DNA of 64,000 nucleotides from Pseudomonas triticicola (GTDB taxonomy: Bacteria > Pseudomonadota > Gammaproteobacteria > Pseudomonadales > Pseudomonadaceae), in contig NZ_JAHSTX010000001.1 of NCBI RefSeq assembly GCF_019145375.1, positions 3,509,001 to 3,573,000 of the forward strand, given 5' to 3'. The notes under the pieces were generated by a model. That model was not told where the DNA came from. It saw only the letters and a program-made list of their open reading frames with translations, and searched no databases. Below are positions 1 to 7,713 of this stretch, piece by piece. Position 1 is the stretch's first letter. Each line of letters opens with the position of its first letter. The translations under genes were made by a program, and so were the position numbers.

Positions 1-980
1 CTGATTCGCTGCTGCCAGAAGGCGTCAGCCGCGTCTCGCACTTCGTCGAAAAACCGGATGTGAAGCGCGCCACCGAGTACGTCGAATCCGGCGGCTACTA
101 CTGGAACAGCGGCATGTTCCTGTTCCGCGCCAGCCGCTTCCTCGAAGAACTGAAAAAGCACGATCCGGACATCTACGACACCTGCCTGCTGACCCTCGAG
201 CGCAGCCAGCAGGACGCCGACACTGTCACCCTGGACGAAGCCACTTTCGCCTGCTGCCCGGACAACTCCATCGACTACTCGGTGATGGAAAAAACCCAGC
301 GCGCCTGCGTGGTGCCGCTGAGCGCCGGCTGGAGCGATGTCGGCTGCTGGTCGTCGCTGTGGGAAGTCAACGAAAAAGACGCCAACGGCAACGTCAGCAA
401 AGGCGACGTGGTCATCCAGGACAGCAAGAACTGCATGATCCACGGCAACGGCAAACTGGTCTCGGTGATCGGTCTGGAGAACATCGTCGTGGTCGAAACC
501 AAGGACGCGATGATGATTGCCCACAAGGACAAGGTCCAGGGCGTCAAGCAGATGGTCAACACCCTCAACGCCCAGGGCCGCAGCGAAACCCAGAACCACT
601 GCGAAGTCTATCGTCCGTGGGGCTCGTACGACTCGGTGGACATGGGCGGGCGTTTCCAGGTCAAGCACATCTCGGTCAAGCCGGGCGCGTGCCTGTCGCT
701 GCAGATGCACCACCACCGCGCCGAACACTGGATCGTGGTCAGCGGCACCGCCGAAGTGACCTGTGACGAAAACGTGTTCCTGCTCACCGAAAACCAGTCG
801 ACCTACATCCCGATCGCCTCGGTGCATCGCCTGCGCAACCCGGGCAAGATCCCGCTGGAAATCATCGAAGTGCAGTCGGGTTCGTACTTGGGTGAAGACG
901 ATATCGAGCGTTTCGAAGATATCTACGGCCGCTCCACCCCGATCGAACGCGGCGTGTCGGTGAAGACCATCGCGCAGTAA
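1..980 (+). CDS. algA: Mannose-1-phosphate guanylyltransferase / mannose-6-phosphate isomerase, 5' end missing
   Basis: Bifunctional type II PMI-GMP enzyme that makes GDP-mannose for alginate or related polysaccharides in the cytoplasm. The open frame runs in from the window edge (codons from base 3), so the N-terminal nucleotide-binding signature is outside; about 325 residues are visible. Supporting motifs are FVEKPD (the phosphosugar-binding region of guanylyltransferases), YYWNSGMFLFRAS, and a C-terminal cupin carrying the metal-binding QMHHHRAEHWIVVSGTAEV of the isomerase half. A GTG inside the frame at 60 is not the true start. The sequence closely resembles Pseudomonas AlgA as remembered, but PslB and WbpW are paralogues and the upstream alg genes cannot be seen. 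A strong terminator follows. Confidence 0.85.
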   Translation, partial: DSLLPEGVSRVSHFVEKPDVKRATEYVESGGYYWNSGMFLFRASRFLEELKKHDPDIYDTCLLTLERSQQDADTVTLDEATFACCPDNSIDYSVMEKTQRACVVPLSAGWSDVGCWSSLWEVNEKDANGNVSKGDVVIQDSKNCMIHGNGKLVSVIGLENIVVVETKDAMMIAHKDKVQGVKQMVNTLNAQGRSETQNHCEVYRPWGSYDSVDMGGRFQVKHISVKPGACLSLQMHHHRAEHWIVVSGTAEVTCDENVFLLTENQSTYIPIASVHRLRNPGKIPLEIIEVQSGSYLGEDDIERFEDIYGRSTPIERGVSVKTIAQ

Positions 981-997
981 TCAATCACTAAAACTAG

Positions 998-1057
998 AAG
1001 CCCTCGTCCAGCCCGTTGCGTTCCCTATCCGCAGCGGGCTGGGCGGGGGCTTTTTTT
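998..1057 (+). terminator. Rho-independent terminator of algA
   Basis: AAGCCC and CCAGCCCG on the left pair with CGGGCTGG and GGGCTT on the right, leaving a loop of about 20 bases. Seven T residues follow. It ends just before the stop codon of the convergent RHS gene. Confidence 0.85.
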
Positions 1058-1060
1058 GGT

Positions 1061-3808
1061 TTAGCCGAAGCCAGAGTTTCGCCGAGGTCTGTTCATCCAC
1101 TTGTCTTCGGCGGTTGCGCCATCAATCGCATGAACACCCTCCAACGGCGCTGTAAAACCGGCAACCAGCAGTTGTTGCGCCCATGGGCTCGGTGTTTCAC
1201 CGTGTTCTGCAAGCTGCGCTTGATGCCGTGCAGACGATGCCGCGTTCAACGACTGAAAGTCTACTGTGGGTGTACTCGAAGGCGGTGACAACGGCGCATT
1301 GACGGGGGTGGTCAAAACTCTGTGTTGAATACGCGTCTGCGCCTCTGAAATATTCATCACGTTGCCCAGGGCAACACCCGCTGCTCCAACCAGCTGTACG
1401 GCAGGATTGGAGGCGTGCATCAATAATTTCCCACCGACCTTGAAGCCCGTGGCGACAGCTCCCCGTCTTTTAGCCAATACGTTGGGATCTTCAACAGGGC
1501 TGTTGAAAGCGACAGACAAGGGTCCCATCACCCGACTGGTAGCCTCCTCTCCCACCACTCTGTTCATCGCTGATGAAACCAGCTCTCCGGAGTGATAAAG
1601 CACAGCACCGGAGGGCGACGCCGTGTTCGTCCGGGCAGCAGCGATAACGTGGGCCTGATGGGTGTTGAGCATGGAGTTGTCCCGGGCACCCAGCTCCGCC
1701 AGTACCAAGGGTATTTCACCGCGGAAGGCCTGGACGTCAGGGTTGGGGTCATTCTCGAAGTAACGGCGCACGGGCTGCATGCCGGCGGCTTGCACGGGAT
1801 TGACCAGTTTTTTGTCGGCAAGATCGTGATACACCCGATCGCCAGCAGGCTTGTCGGGCTTGTCGGGCTTTCGCCCGTCGCTGTCCCTGTAAGTCATTGG
1901 GTTATTGCGCAGCGCGCGATAGCGATTATGGCCGTCGATCGCTCCGCCAGGATCGCTATTCAGCCAGCGTTGCAGCCACGGCACGTAATAGCGAAACCCG
2001 TAATAGTAAAGCCCCGTGGCGTCACGTTCCTTTCCCGAATACCGCGCGGTCTTGTAGCTGACGGCGGGTTCTTCGGCCCACGCCGTTGCACCGAATGGAT
2101 AAAAATGCTCGCGGCTGATCAGCTGCGCATCTGCGCTCAGCTCAAGACTGATCGAACCCAGATGATCATTGAAACTGTATCGGTAGAGATTATTGAGGCC
2201 GGTCGGCGGTGGGCTTTGCCAATGCAGGACGCGTACATTGCTGAGCACGGTCTGCACGATGATCACTTGCAGGCTCTCACCCGTGCCAGTGTCGGTGCGT
2301 AACTCCAGCGCCGGCAGATAACGCACCTGGGCAAGAAGACTGCGCGCAGAGGTCCGTGACGAACGCATTTTGCATACCCGCTGACCGGCGCCGTCATAGA
2401 GATAGCTTTCCCGGTCATCGGCATCTGATCGGCGTGAGACGACCACGACCGAGTCCAGCTGGCAACGCAGATTCCACTGCAACTGGCGTCCCTGATCCAG
2501 CACCAGCAAGTTACCCCGCGGATCGAAAGCTGCAGCGATCTCTGCCTCGGAGGGCGGCTTACCGTCGCGCCACGGCAAACACCGATTGCTATAGGGCGCG
2601 GCCTGCAGTTGATGACCTGGACTCTGTTGGCCGACGTGAGTCAGCTCGCGCAAATTGCCGCCGGCGTCGTAACGATAACGCTGGCTGTAGTTGGCGACAG
2701 CGGTCGGCCCGCCACCGGCAGCGCCGGCCTCCCAGCCAGTGGCATGGGACAACTGATAAAGACTGTCATAGCGGTAACGACTGACCGGCTCGATACGCTG
2801 GTTGGCGAACCAGCGCACCGGCAATGCCTGGTCTTCGATGCTCAGCACATTGCCCATCGGGTCATAAGCATACAACAGGTCCTGCCAAACGTTGCCCTCT
2901 TGATCCTGAGCATGACGCATGAGCAGACGGCCGTCTTCAGGGCGGTAGCTCAGCGTGGTCAGAACGCCGTTACCTGCCAGCTCCTGGGTCACCTGACCTT
3001 CGGCGTTGTACCGAATATCACTGACCACAGGATGGTCTGAAGTCTGATACCTGAGCCGTAGATCAACCCCGCGTAATCGTCCGTCGTGAGTCAGCGCGAA
3101 TACCTGCCGATGACCAGCGGCATCCACCTGTTCCAGCACGGAGCCCAGCGGTGAAAAGCGCCATTGCGTGGTTGCCCCTTCGGACTCCAGCGGTACCTTG
3201 CGCTCAACGTCAGCATCTGGCCAATCCGGCACAACCGGATCGAGCGCGAAGTGTCGGGTGTTTTCACAACACTGGCCGGTGATTGCGAATTGCTCGAACA
3301 GGACACTACCGGCCGGATCGTCATGCCGGATCAACTGACCGAGCTGATTGCGCAGCGCCTCGCCAAAGCCGGGCCGGCCATAGGCAAAACGCTCGGCGCA
3401 GCGGCGAGGTACGCCTGTGCCTTCTTCGAACACCGCGACAGGGCGCAGCAAGTCATCGTATGCAATCTCGCGGCATGTGCCACGGCTGTCCCAGTTGAAC
3501 AGCGTCTGGCCGGCCAATCCCGGCAACCGGACCTGAACTCCCGCATCGCTACTGTCCGAGCGCAGCGCGATATCGTTCAAGGCATGGGTGGTGGTGAGGC
3601 TGGCGGGCGCTTGCGGATCGATCACCTGCAACGCCCACAATCGCGCATCCCATTGTTTGACTGCACGTCCGGCGGCGTCGCGTAACGTCCGCTCGATCCG
3701 GGGCTCGCTTGCCAGCGCCGCATCGGCGCGCCAGTAGTTGACGTTGAGGATGGCCAAACCGCGCGGATCGTTCACGGCAAGCGTTGGCGTATTGCTGTGG
3801 ATGCCCAT
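1061..3808 (-). CDS. RHS-repeat / TcC-like toxin with variable C-terminus
   Basis: A 915-residue RHS/YD-repeat protein. The N-terminus (DPRGLAILNVNYWR) is like insecticidal toxin complex C subunits, and YD-type repeats (RYRYDAGGNLRELTH, SYLYDGAGQRV) fill the middle. The RHS-associated core RYSGKERDATGLYYYGFRYY ... NNPMTY ends near residue 645, the usual self-cleavage junction of TcC and RHS shells. Residues 649-915 (bases 1061-1864) are the hypervariable payload; they contain a hydrophobic stretch near 152-172 and a Pro/Ser-rich linker, and I do not recognise them. In the family the shell encloses the payload until a TcA/TcB-type injector releases it; no TcA or TcB gene is present here. Start ATG at 3808. 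No immunity-like gene adjoins it, which fits an anti-eukaryotic payload, but that is inference. Confidence 0.85.
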   Translation of the reverse strand: MGIHSNTPTLAVNDPRGLAILNVNYWRADAALASEPRIERTLRDAAGRAVKQWDARLWALQVIDPQAPASLTTTHALNDIALRSDSSDAGVQVRLPGLAGQTLFNWDSRGTCREIAYDDLLRPVAVFEEGTGVPRRCAERFAYGRPGFGEALRNQLGQLIRHDDPAGSVLFEQFAITGQCCENTRHFALDPVVPDWPDADVERKVPLESEGATTQWRFSPLGSVLEQVDAAGHRQVFALTHDGRLRGVDLRLRYQTSDHPVVSDIRYNAEGQVTQELAGNGVLTTLSYRPEDGRLLMRHAQDQEGNVWQDLLYAYDPMGNVLSIEDQALPVRWFANQRIEPVSRYRYDSLYQLSHATGWEAGAAGGGPTAVANYSQRYRYDAGGNLRELTHVGQQSPGHQLQAAPYSNRCLPWRDGKPPSEAEIAAAFDPRGNLLVLDQGRQLQWNLRCQLDSVVVVSRRSDADDRESYLYDGAGQRVCKMRSSRTSARSLLAQVRYLPALELRTDTGTGESLQVIIVQTVLSNVRVLHWQSPPPTGLNNLYRYSFNDHLGSISLELSADAQLISREHFYPFGATAWAEEPAVSYKTARYSGKERDATGLYYYGFRYYVPWLQRWLNSDPGGAIDGHNRYRALRNNPMTYRDSDGRKPDKPDKPAGDRVYHDLADKKLVNPVQAAGMQPVRRYFENDPNPDVQAFRGEIPLVLAELGARDNSMLNTHQAHVIAAARTNTASPSGAVLYHSGELVSSAMNRVVGEEATSRVMGPLSVAFNSPVEDPNVLAKRRGAVATGFKVGGKLLMHASNPAVQLVGAAGVALGNVMNISEAQTRIQHRVLTTPVNAPLSPPSSTPTVDFQSLNAASSARHQAQLAEHGETPSPWAQQLLVAGFTAPLEGVHAIDGATAEDKWMNRPRRNSGFG

Positions 3809-3978
3809 AGTGCGTCAACGTCCCAGTGTGCCCTTCGCTCATGAGAGCAAGCGCGGACCTGGATGCCTACTGTCAGAAATTACAGTCCCGACCAACGGTG
3901 CACACAAACTCGTGCCGAATACCCATCGCGCCATGCCTTCGGTAGGATAGGGCTCATTCACCCGTGGAGCGTTCAAGC

Positions 3979-4443
3979 ATGTTCATCGGCATCCTGCTGG
4001 TCATCACCTGGCTGATCCTGCTGCTGCGCTATCCGGCCAAGGCCTTGCCGGTGTCGGTGGCCGCTGCCATAGGCCTGGGCTTTGTAGCCATGTGGGTGGT
4101 GTGGCTGGACAACCGCGAAATCAAACAACTGGCGCGCCTGGAACTGCGCATTGCCTACGCTCCCGAGCAATGCCCGGCCGACCGTCCGCTGCAATTGAAG
4201 ATGAACAATGGCAACAATGTGCCGCTGACCGAACTGCGCTGGCGCATCGCTGCCTACGCGCCGGGCGATACGGTCAACCTCGCCGACAATCAATACACTG
4301 CACCACGCTATCGAGGCCCCGGCGAACTGCAGGCCGGCGCGACCTGGGAAGATTGCCTGCCACTGCCGCCGCTGCGACCCGGCTACCGCCCGCAAACCCT
4401 GGAGTTTCGCGCCGAGCATTTGCAGGGTAGTTTTGCCGACTGA
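3979..4443 (+). CDS. Small membrane protein, conserved hypothetical
   Basis: A 154-residue protein. Two hydrophobic segments at the N-terminus (about residues 1-17 and 23-42) are followed by a polar domain of about 110 residues with a predicted beta-rich pattern (APEQCPADRPLQLKMNNGNN, LRWRIAAYAPGD). I chose the ATG at 3979 because it opens directly into the first membrane segment with GGAG at 3966-3969 upstream; a GTG 15 bases earlier is also in frame. It reads toward the SDR gene 36 bases downstream, so the two may be co-transcribed. No function is evident; the soluble part probably faces the periplasm. Confidence 0.75.
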   Translation: MFIGILLVITWLILLLRYPAKALPVSVAAAIGLGFVAMWVVWLDNREIKQLARLELRIAYAPEQCPADRPLQLKMNNGNNVPLTELRWRIAAYAPGDTVNLADNQYTAPRYRGPGELQAGATWEDCLPLPPLRPGYRPQTLEFRAEHLQGSFAD

Positions 4444-4479
4444 TCCCCTCCCCCGACTTTTTTGCACAAGGAATGCGCC

Positions 4480-5304
4480 ATGCCCGTTGCGTTGATTACC
4501 GGTTGTTCCAGCGGCATCGGCCGCGCCCTCGCCGACGCGTTCAAAGCCGCCGGCTACGAAGTCTGGGCCAGTGCGCGCAAGGCTGAAGACGTCGCTGCGC
4601 TCAGCGCCGCCGGTTTCACCGCGATTCAGCTGGACGTCAACGATGGCGCCGCGCTGGAACAACTCGCCGAGCGTCTGAACCAGCAACATGGCGGCCTTGA
4701 TGTACTGATCAACAACGCCGGTTACGGCGCGATGGGGCCGCTGCTCGACGGCGGCGTGCAGGCGATGCAGCGCCAGTTCGAGACCAACGTGTTTTCGATT
4801 GTCGGCGTCATCCGCGCGTTGTTTCCGCTGCTGCGTCGGGCCAAGGGGCTGGTGGTGAATATCGGCAGCGTGTCAGGTGTGCTGGTCACGCCATTTGCCG
4901 GCGCCTACTGCGCTTCGAAAGCGGCGGTGCATGCATTGAGCGATGCCTTGCGCATGGAACTGGCACCGTTTGGCATTCGTGTGATGGAAGTCCAGCCCGG
5001 CGCCATCGAATCGAGTTTTGCGAAGAATGCCGGACATGAAGCCGAGCAATTGATCAACGAGCAATCGCCGTGGTTTCCATTGCGTGAAGGCATTCGCGCA
5101 CGGGCCAAGGCATCGCAGGACAAACCCACCCCGGCCAGTGAGTTTGCTGCCGAGCTGTTGAAAGCGGTGCGGCAGAGCAAGCCGCCACGGCTGGTTCGCA
5201 TCGGCAACGGCAGTCGGGCGTTGCCGTTGTTGGCGGCGTTGATGCCGAAGGGTTTGCTGGAATCGACGTTGATGAAGCGGTTCGGGTTGCGCGCAAAGCT
5301 CTGA
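4480..5304 (+). CDS. SDR family oxidoreductase
   Basis: Classical short-chain dehydrogenase of 274 residues. The nucleotide-binding motif is TGCSSGIG near residue 8, the NNAG motif is at LINNAGYGAMG, the catalytic serine is in NIGSVSG, and the active-site YCASK follows. The coenzyme preference and substrate cannot be read, although the C-terminus (RFGLRAKL) and the internal architecture resemble SDRs annotated as acting on retinol or steroid-like substrates. Start ATG at 4480 follows an AAGGA at 4468-4472; an upstream in-frame TTG at 4462 adds only six unlikely residues. Confidence 0.9.
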   Translation: MPVALITGCSSGIGRALADAFKAAGYEVWASARKAEDVAALSAAGFTAIQLDVNDGAALEQLAERLNQQHGGLDVLINNAGYGAMGPLLDGGVQAMQRQFETNVFSIVGVIRALFPLLRRAKGLVVNIGSVSGVLVTPFAGAYCASKAAVHALSDALRMELAPFGIRVMEVQPGAIESSFAKNAGHEAEQLINEQSPWFPLREGIRARAKASQDKPTPASEFAAELLKAVRQSKPPRLVRIGNGSRALPLLAALMPKGLLESTLMKRFGLRAKL

Positions 5305-5353
5305 TTCACATCAGTGAAATTGCCAAATCAGCCGATCAACGTAGAATGCGCCG

Positions 5354-5380
5354 CACTTGAAGCATGCAATGCTTCAAGTG
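5354..5380. repeat. Perfect inverted repeat in intergenic region
   Basis: CACTTGAAGC and GCTTCAAGTG form a 10-bp perfect stem around a 7-base loop, 50 bases downstream of the SDR stop. There is no T-run, so it is more likely an operator, an RNA hairpin or a repeat relic than an intrinsic terminator. Confidence 0.6.
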
Positions 5381-5541
5381 AACCGTATAGCGCATGGAAT
5401 CGCTGGTGCACGCATCGAAGCAAGGGAACTGCTGAACACTGATATCCCCCTTCCCCGGCGTTTCTCTACGGAAACGTCGCTGCTTTGTTTGCCTGCCTGA
5501 CGACGCCCTGCGTACGCTTCACTTCAGATCAGGACCAACTT

Positions 5542-6537
5542 TTGAAACTTCTCAACGTGTTGCCTTTGGCACTGCTCACATGGCTGGCGGGCTGTTCCAC
5601 TCAAGAAGTGCCCCTCAACGACACCCTGCCGAAATTGACCGCGCAAGCGCTCTTGCCCGCCGTCAACGCAAATGAATACTGTAATCCGCAGATGGACAGC
5701 GACATTCTGTTTGGCACAGGTTTGCTGATGTTCGAGGACGGATCGCGGGATGTCGCCCAAACTTGCCTGGTCATGGCGGCGCCGAACCACCCTCGAGCGT
5801 TTTGCTACCTGTCCACAATGGTGATGCAGTCCGGCGACCTGAGCAAAAACAAAAACCAGGTTTTCAACTACACGGCTTACGCGGCAAAGCAAAATGACTG
5901 GTGTGCGGAGTACGGCCTGTACGATATGTACAGTTCCGGCACTCTCGGGGCGAAAAAAGACGCCAAACTTGCCATGCGCTGGCTGCTGCGCTCATCGCAA
6001 CACGGTTATCCGGATGCCCAGAAGGAACTGATCAATCAGTACGAAAAACAGGACAACCTGCCCGAAGCTTACGCGTGGAGCAAATTCCTCATCGATACTG
6101 AGGACGCCGCCATCGGCACCACACTCAAAACCCGGATGACCCCGAGCCAGGTTGCCGAGGCTGACAAACGCTACAACGACCTCGTCCCTCAGGTCGCCAG
6201 CAAGGCGGCATTGGCCGCAGAAGAACGAGCAGAGGACGTCGCCCGCTACTCCGCCCAGATCTATCAAGACTATCCGGATACCTTCAAGGGCCTGACGTCC
6301 GCCGAACGTCAGGCCTACATGACTCAGTCGATCGGCGATGCCATGGACCTGCCATTCATCAGGAACCGAGATCATGTATTGATCTACATTGTGATCAATC
6401 GCGCCGCTCAGTTGAAAAAACCTGACGCAAATATTGCCAATGATCAGCGGATCATCACCCTCATTGAAGACAAAAGGTTATCAGTCGATGAAACCATCGA
6501 GTCCGGACTGCGGGTGGTCAAAACGTTCTACCGATAA
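5542..6537 (+). CDS. Putative lipoprotein with Sel1-like repeats
   Basis: A 331-residue predicted lipoprotein. A TTG start at 5542 gives a clean lipoprotein signal peptide ending in the lipobox LAGC (cysteine near residue 18), with AGGA 7 bases upstream; the longer reading from 5485 would put a signal peptide in mid-protein and is rejected. The stretch around residues 115-165 (AKQNDWCAEYGLYDMYSSG, KLAMRWLLRSSQHGYPDAQ) has the helix-pair spacing of Sel1-like repeats, which usually mediate protein contacts. The rest is helical and charged. It is likely anchored in the envelope facing the periplasm; its partner is unknown. Confidence 0.75.
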   Translation: MKLLNVLPLALLTWLAGCSTQEVPLNDTLPKLTAQALLPAVNANEYCNPQMDSDILFGTGLLMFEDGSRDVAQTCLVMAAPNHPRAFCYLSTMVMQSGDLSKNKNQVFNYTAYAAKQNDWCAEYGLYDMYSSGTLGAKKDAKLAMRWLLRSSQHGYPDAQKELINQYEKQDNLPEAYAWSKFLIDTEDAAIGTTLKTRMTPSQVAEADKRYNDLVPQVASKAALAAEERAEDVARYSAQIYQDYPDTFKGLTSAERQAYMTQSIGDAMDLPFIRNRDHVLIYIVINRAAQLKKPDANIANDQRIITLIEDKRLSVDETIESGLRVVKTFYR

Positions 6538-6542
6538 CCCCG

Positions 6543-6620
6543 ATCGCGAGCAGGCTCGCTCCTACAGTGGATCTTCGGTGTCATGCAGATCCAGTGTAGG
6601 AGTGAGCCTGCTCGCGATTC
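6543..6620. repeat. REP pair (head-to-head)
   Basis: CGCGAGCAGGCTCGCTCCTACA at about 6545 and its inverted partner TGTAGGAGTGAGCCTGCTCGCG ending at 6616 flank a short spacer. They sit between the convergent lipoprotein and efflux genes and may fold and limit read-through. Confidence 0.85.
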
Positions 6621-6635
6621 AGGCGACCCGGTCCT

Positions 6636-7502
6636 TCATATATCCGCCGCAGCCTGATTCACCACCACCGTGCAAGTAATCCCCGCCGCCAGCAACACCC
6701 CCGCCGGCACCTCATCAATGTGAATCCTTACCGGCACCCGCTGCGCCAGGCGCACCCAGTTGAACGTCGGGTTCACATCCGCGATCAGTTCGCGGCTTTC
6801 CGGATTGTCGCGGTCGTAGATGCCGCGGGAAATGCTCTCGACATGGCCCTTGAGCACCTCGCCGCTCATCAACTGCATATCGGCTTTGTCACCCACTTTG
6901 ACGTGCGGCAGTTTGGTCTCTTCGAAAAATCCGTAAACCCAGAACGAGTTCATGTCGACCACGGCCATCTTCGCCTCGCCAATGCGCGCGTAGTCGCCGC
7001 GATGCACATTGAGGTTGGTCGCGTAACCGTCCACCGCCGCGCGTACTTCGGTGCGTTTCAGGTTGAGTTCGGCGGCTGCCAATTGCGCCTGGGCGTGTTG
7101 GTAATCGGCCAGCGCGGCGTCAGCGATGTTGCTGGCGTCGTCGCGGTTCTCCTTGGAGATCACCAGATTGTCGAGGTCGGCGCGGCGGTGGGCGTTGACC
7201 TTGCGCATTTCCCAGGTCGACTTGCGCGAAGCCACCAGTGACTGCGCCTGCTTGACGGCGATGCGGTAGTGCTCGGGGTCGATGCGCATCAGCAGATCGC
7301 CTTTCTTCACCAGTTGGTTGTCACGCACCGGCACTTCGACCACTTCGCCGGTGACGTCGGCGGCGACGTTGATGATATCGGCACGCACGCGACCATCGCG
7401 GGTCCACGGCGTGTTCATGTAGTGCTCCCACAGCGTGCGGCCGATCCACAGCGCCAGGGCCAACACCAGCAGGGTCGCGAGCAGGCTGAAAAACTTTTTC
7501 AT
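6636..7502 (-). CDS. aaeA: HlyD/AaeA-type periplasmic adaptor of an efflux pump
   Basis: A 288-residue membrane-fusion protein. It has one N-terminal membrane anchor (about residues 3-22), a biotinyl-lipoyl-like first half (VTGEVVEVPVRDNQLVKKGDLL), an alpha-helical hairpin (about 80-140) and a second lipoyl half (AAVDGYATNLNVHRGDYARI). This bridges the inner-membrane pump to an outer-membrane channel. It lies last in a four-gene minus-strand operon (outer-membrane factor, FUSC pump, DUF1656, adaptor), 10 bases after the DUF1656 gene. By analogy to AaeA it serves aromatic carboxylic acid efflux; the substrate here is inferred. ATG at 7502 is preferred to the adjoining in-frame TTG. Confidence 0.85.
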   Translation of the reverse strand: MKKFFSLLATLLVLALALWIGRTLWEHYMNTPWTRDGRVRADIINVAADVTGEVVEVPVRDNQLVKKGDLLMRIDPEHYRIAVKQAQSLVASRKSTWEMRKVNAHRRADLDNLVISKENRDDASNIADAALADYQHAQAQLAAAELNLKRTEVRAAVDGYATNLNVHRGDYARIGEAKMAVVDMNSFWVYGFFEETKLPHVKVGDKADMQLMSGEVLKGHVESISRGIYDRDNPESRELIADVNPTFNWVRLAQRVPVRIHIDEVPAGVLLAAGITCTVVVNQAAADI

Positions 7503-7512
7503 CAAGATGTTC

Positions 7513-7713
7513 TCAACGGTAGACAGTCAGCGCCATCGCGCCGAACAGACAGGTAAACAGGCTCAGACGCAGCAGCGCCGGGTGCCAGAAAAAACGGTAC
7601 AGGTCGAACCCCGAGAGGAAGCGGTCAACTGCCCAGGCCAGTCCCGCAGCAATGAAAAACATCAGGGTCATGGTCGGCATGTACACGCCGTGGAAGGCGA
7701 TTTCACGAGGCAT
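7513..7713 (-). CDS. aaeX: DUF1656 (AaeX-like) small membrane protein
   Basis: A 66-residue protein with two membrane segments (about 12-28 and 42-64) and the PREIAFHGVYMPTM opening typical of DUF1656. It is encoded between the FUSC pump and the adaptor, as in other aaeXAB-type clusters, and its start overlaps the end of the FUSC gene by 11 bases, which suggests translational coupling. Its exact role in the pump is not known. Confidence 0.88.
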   Translation of the reverse strand: MPREIAFHGVYMPTMTLMFFIAAGLAWAVDRFLSGFDLYRFFWHPALLRLSLFTCLFGAMALTVYR

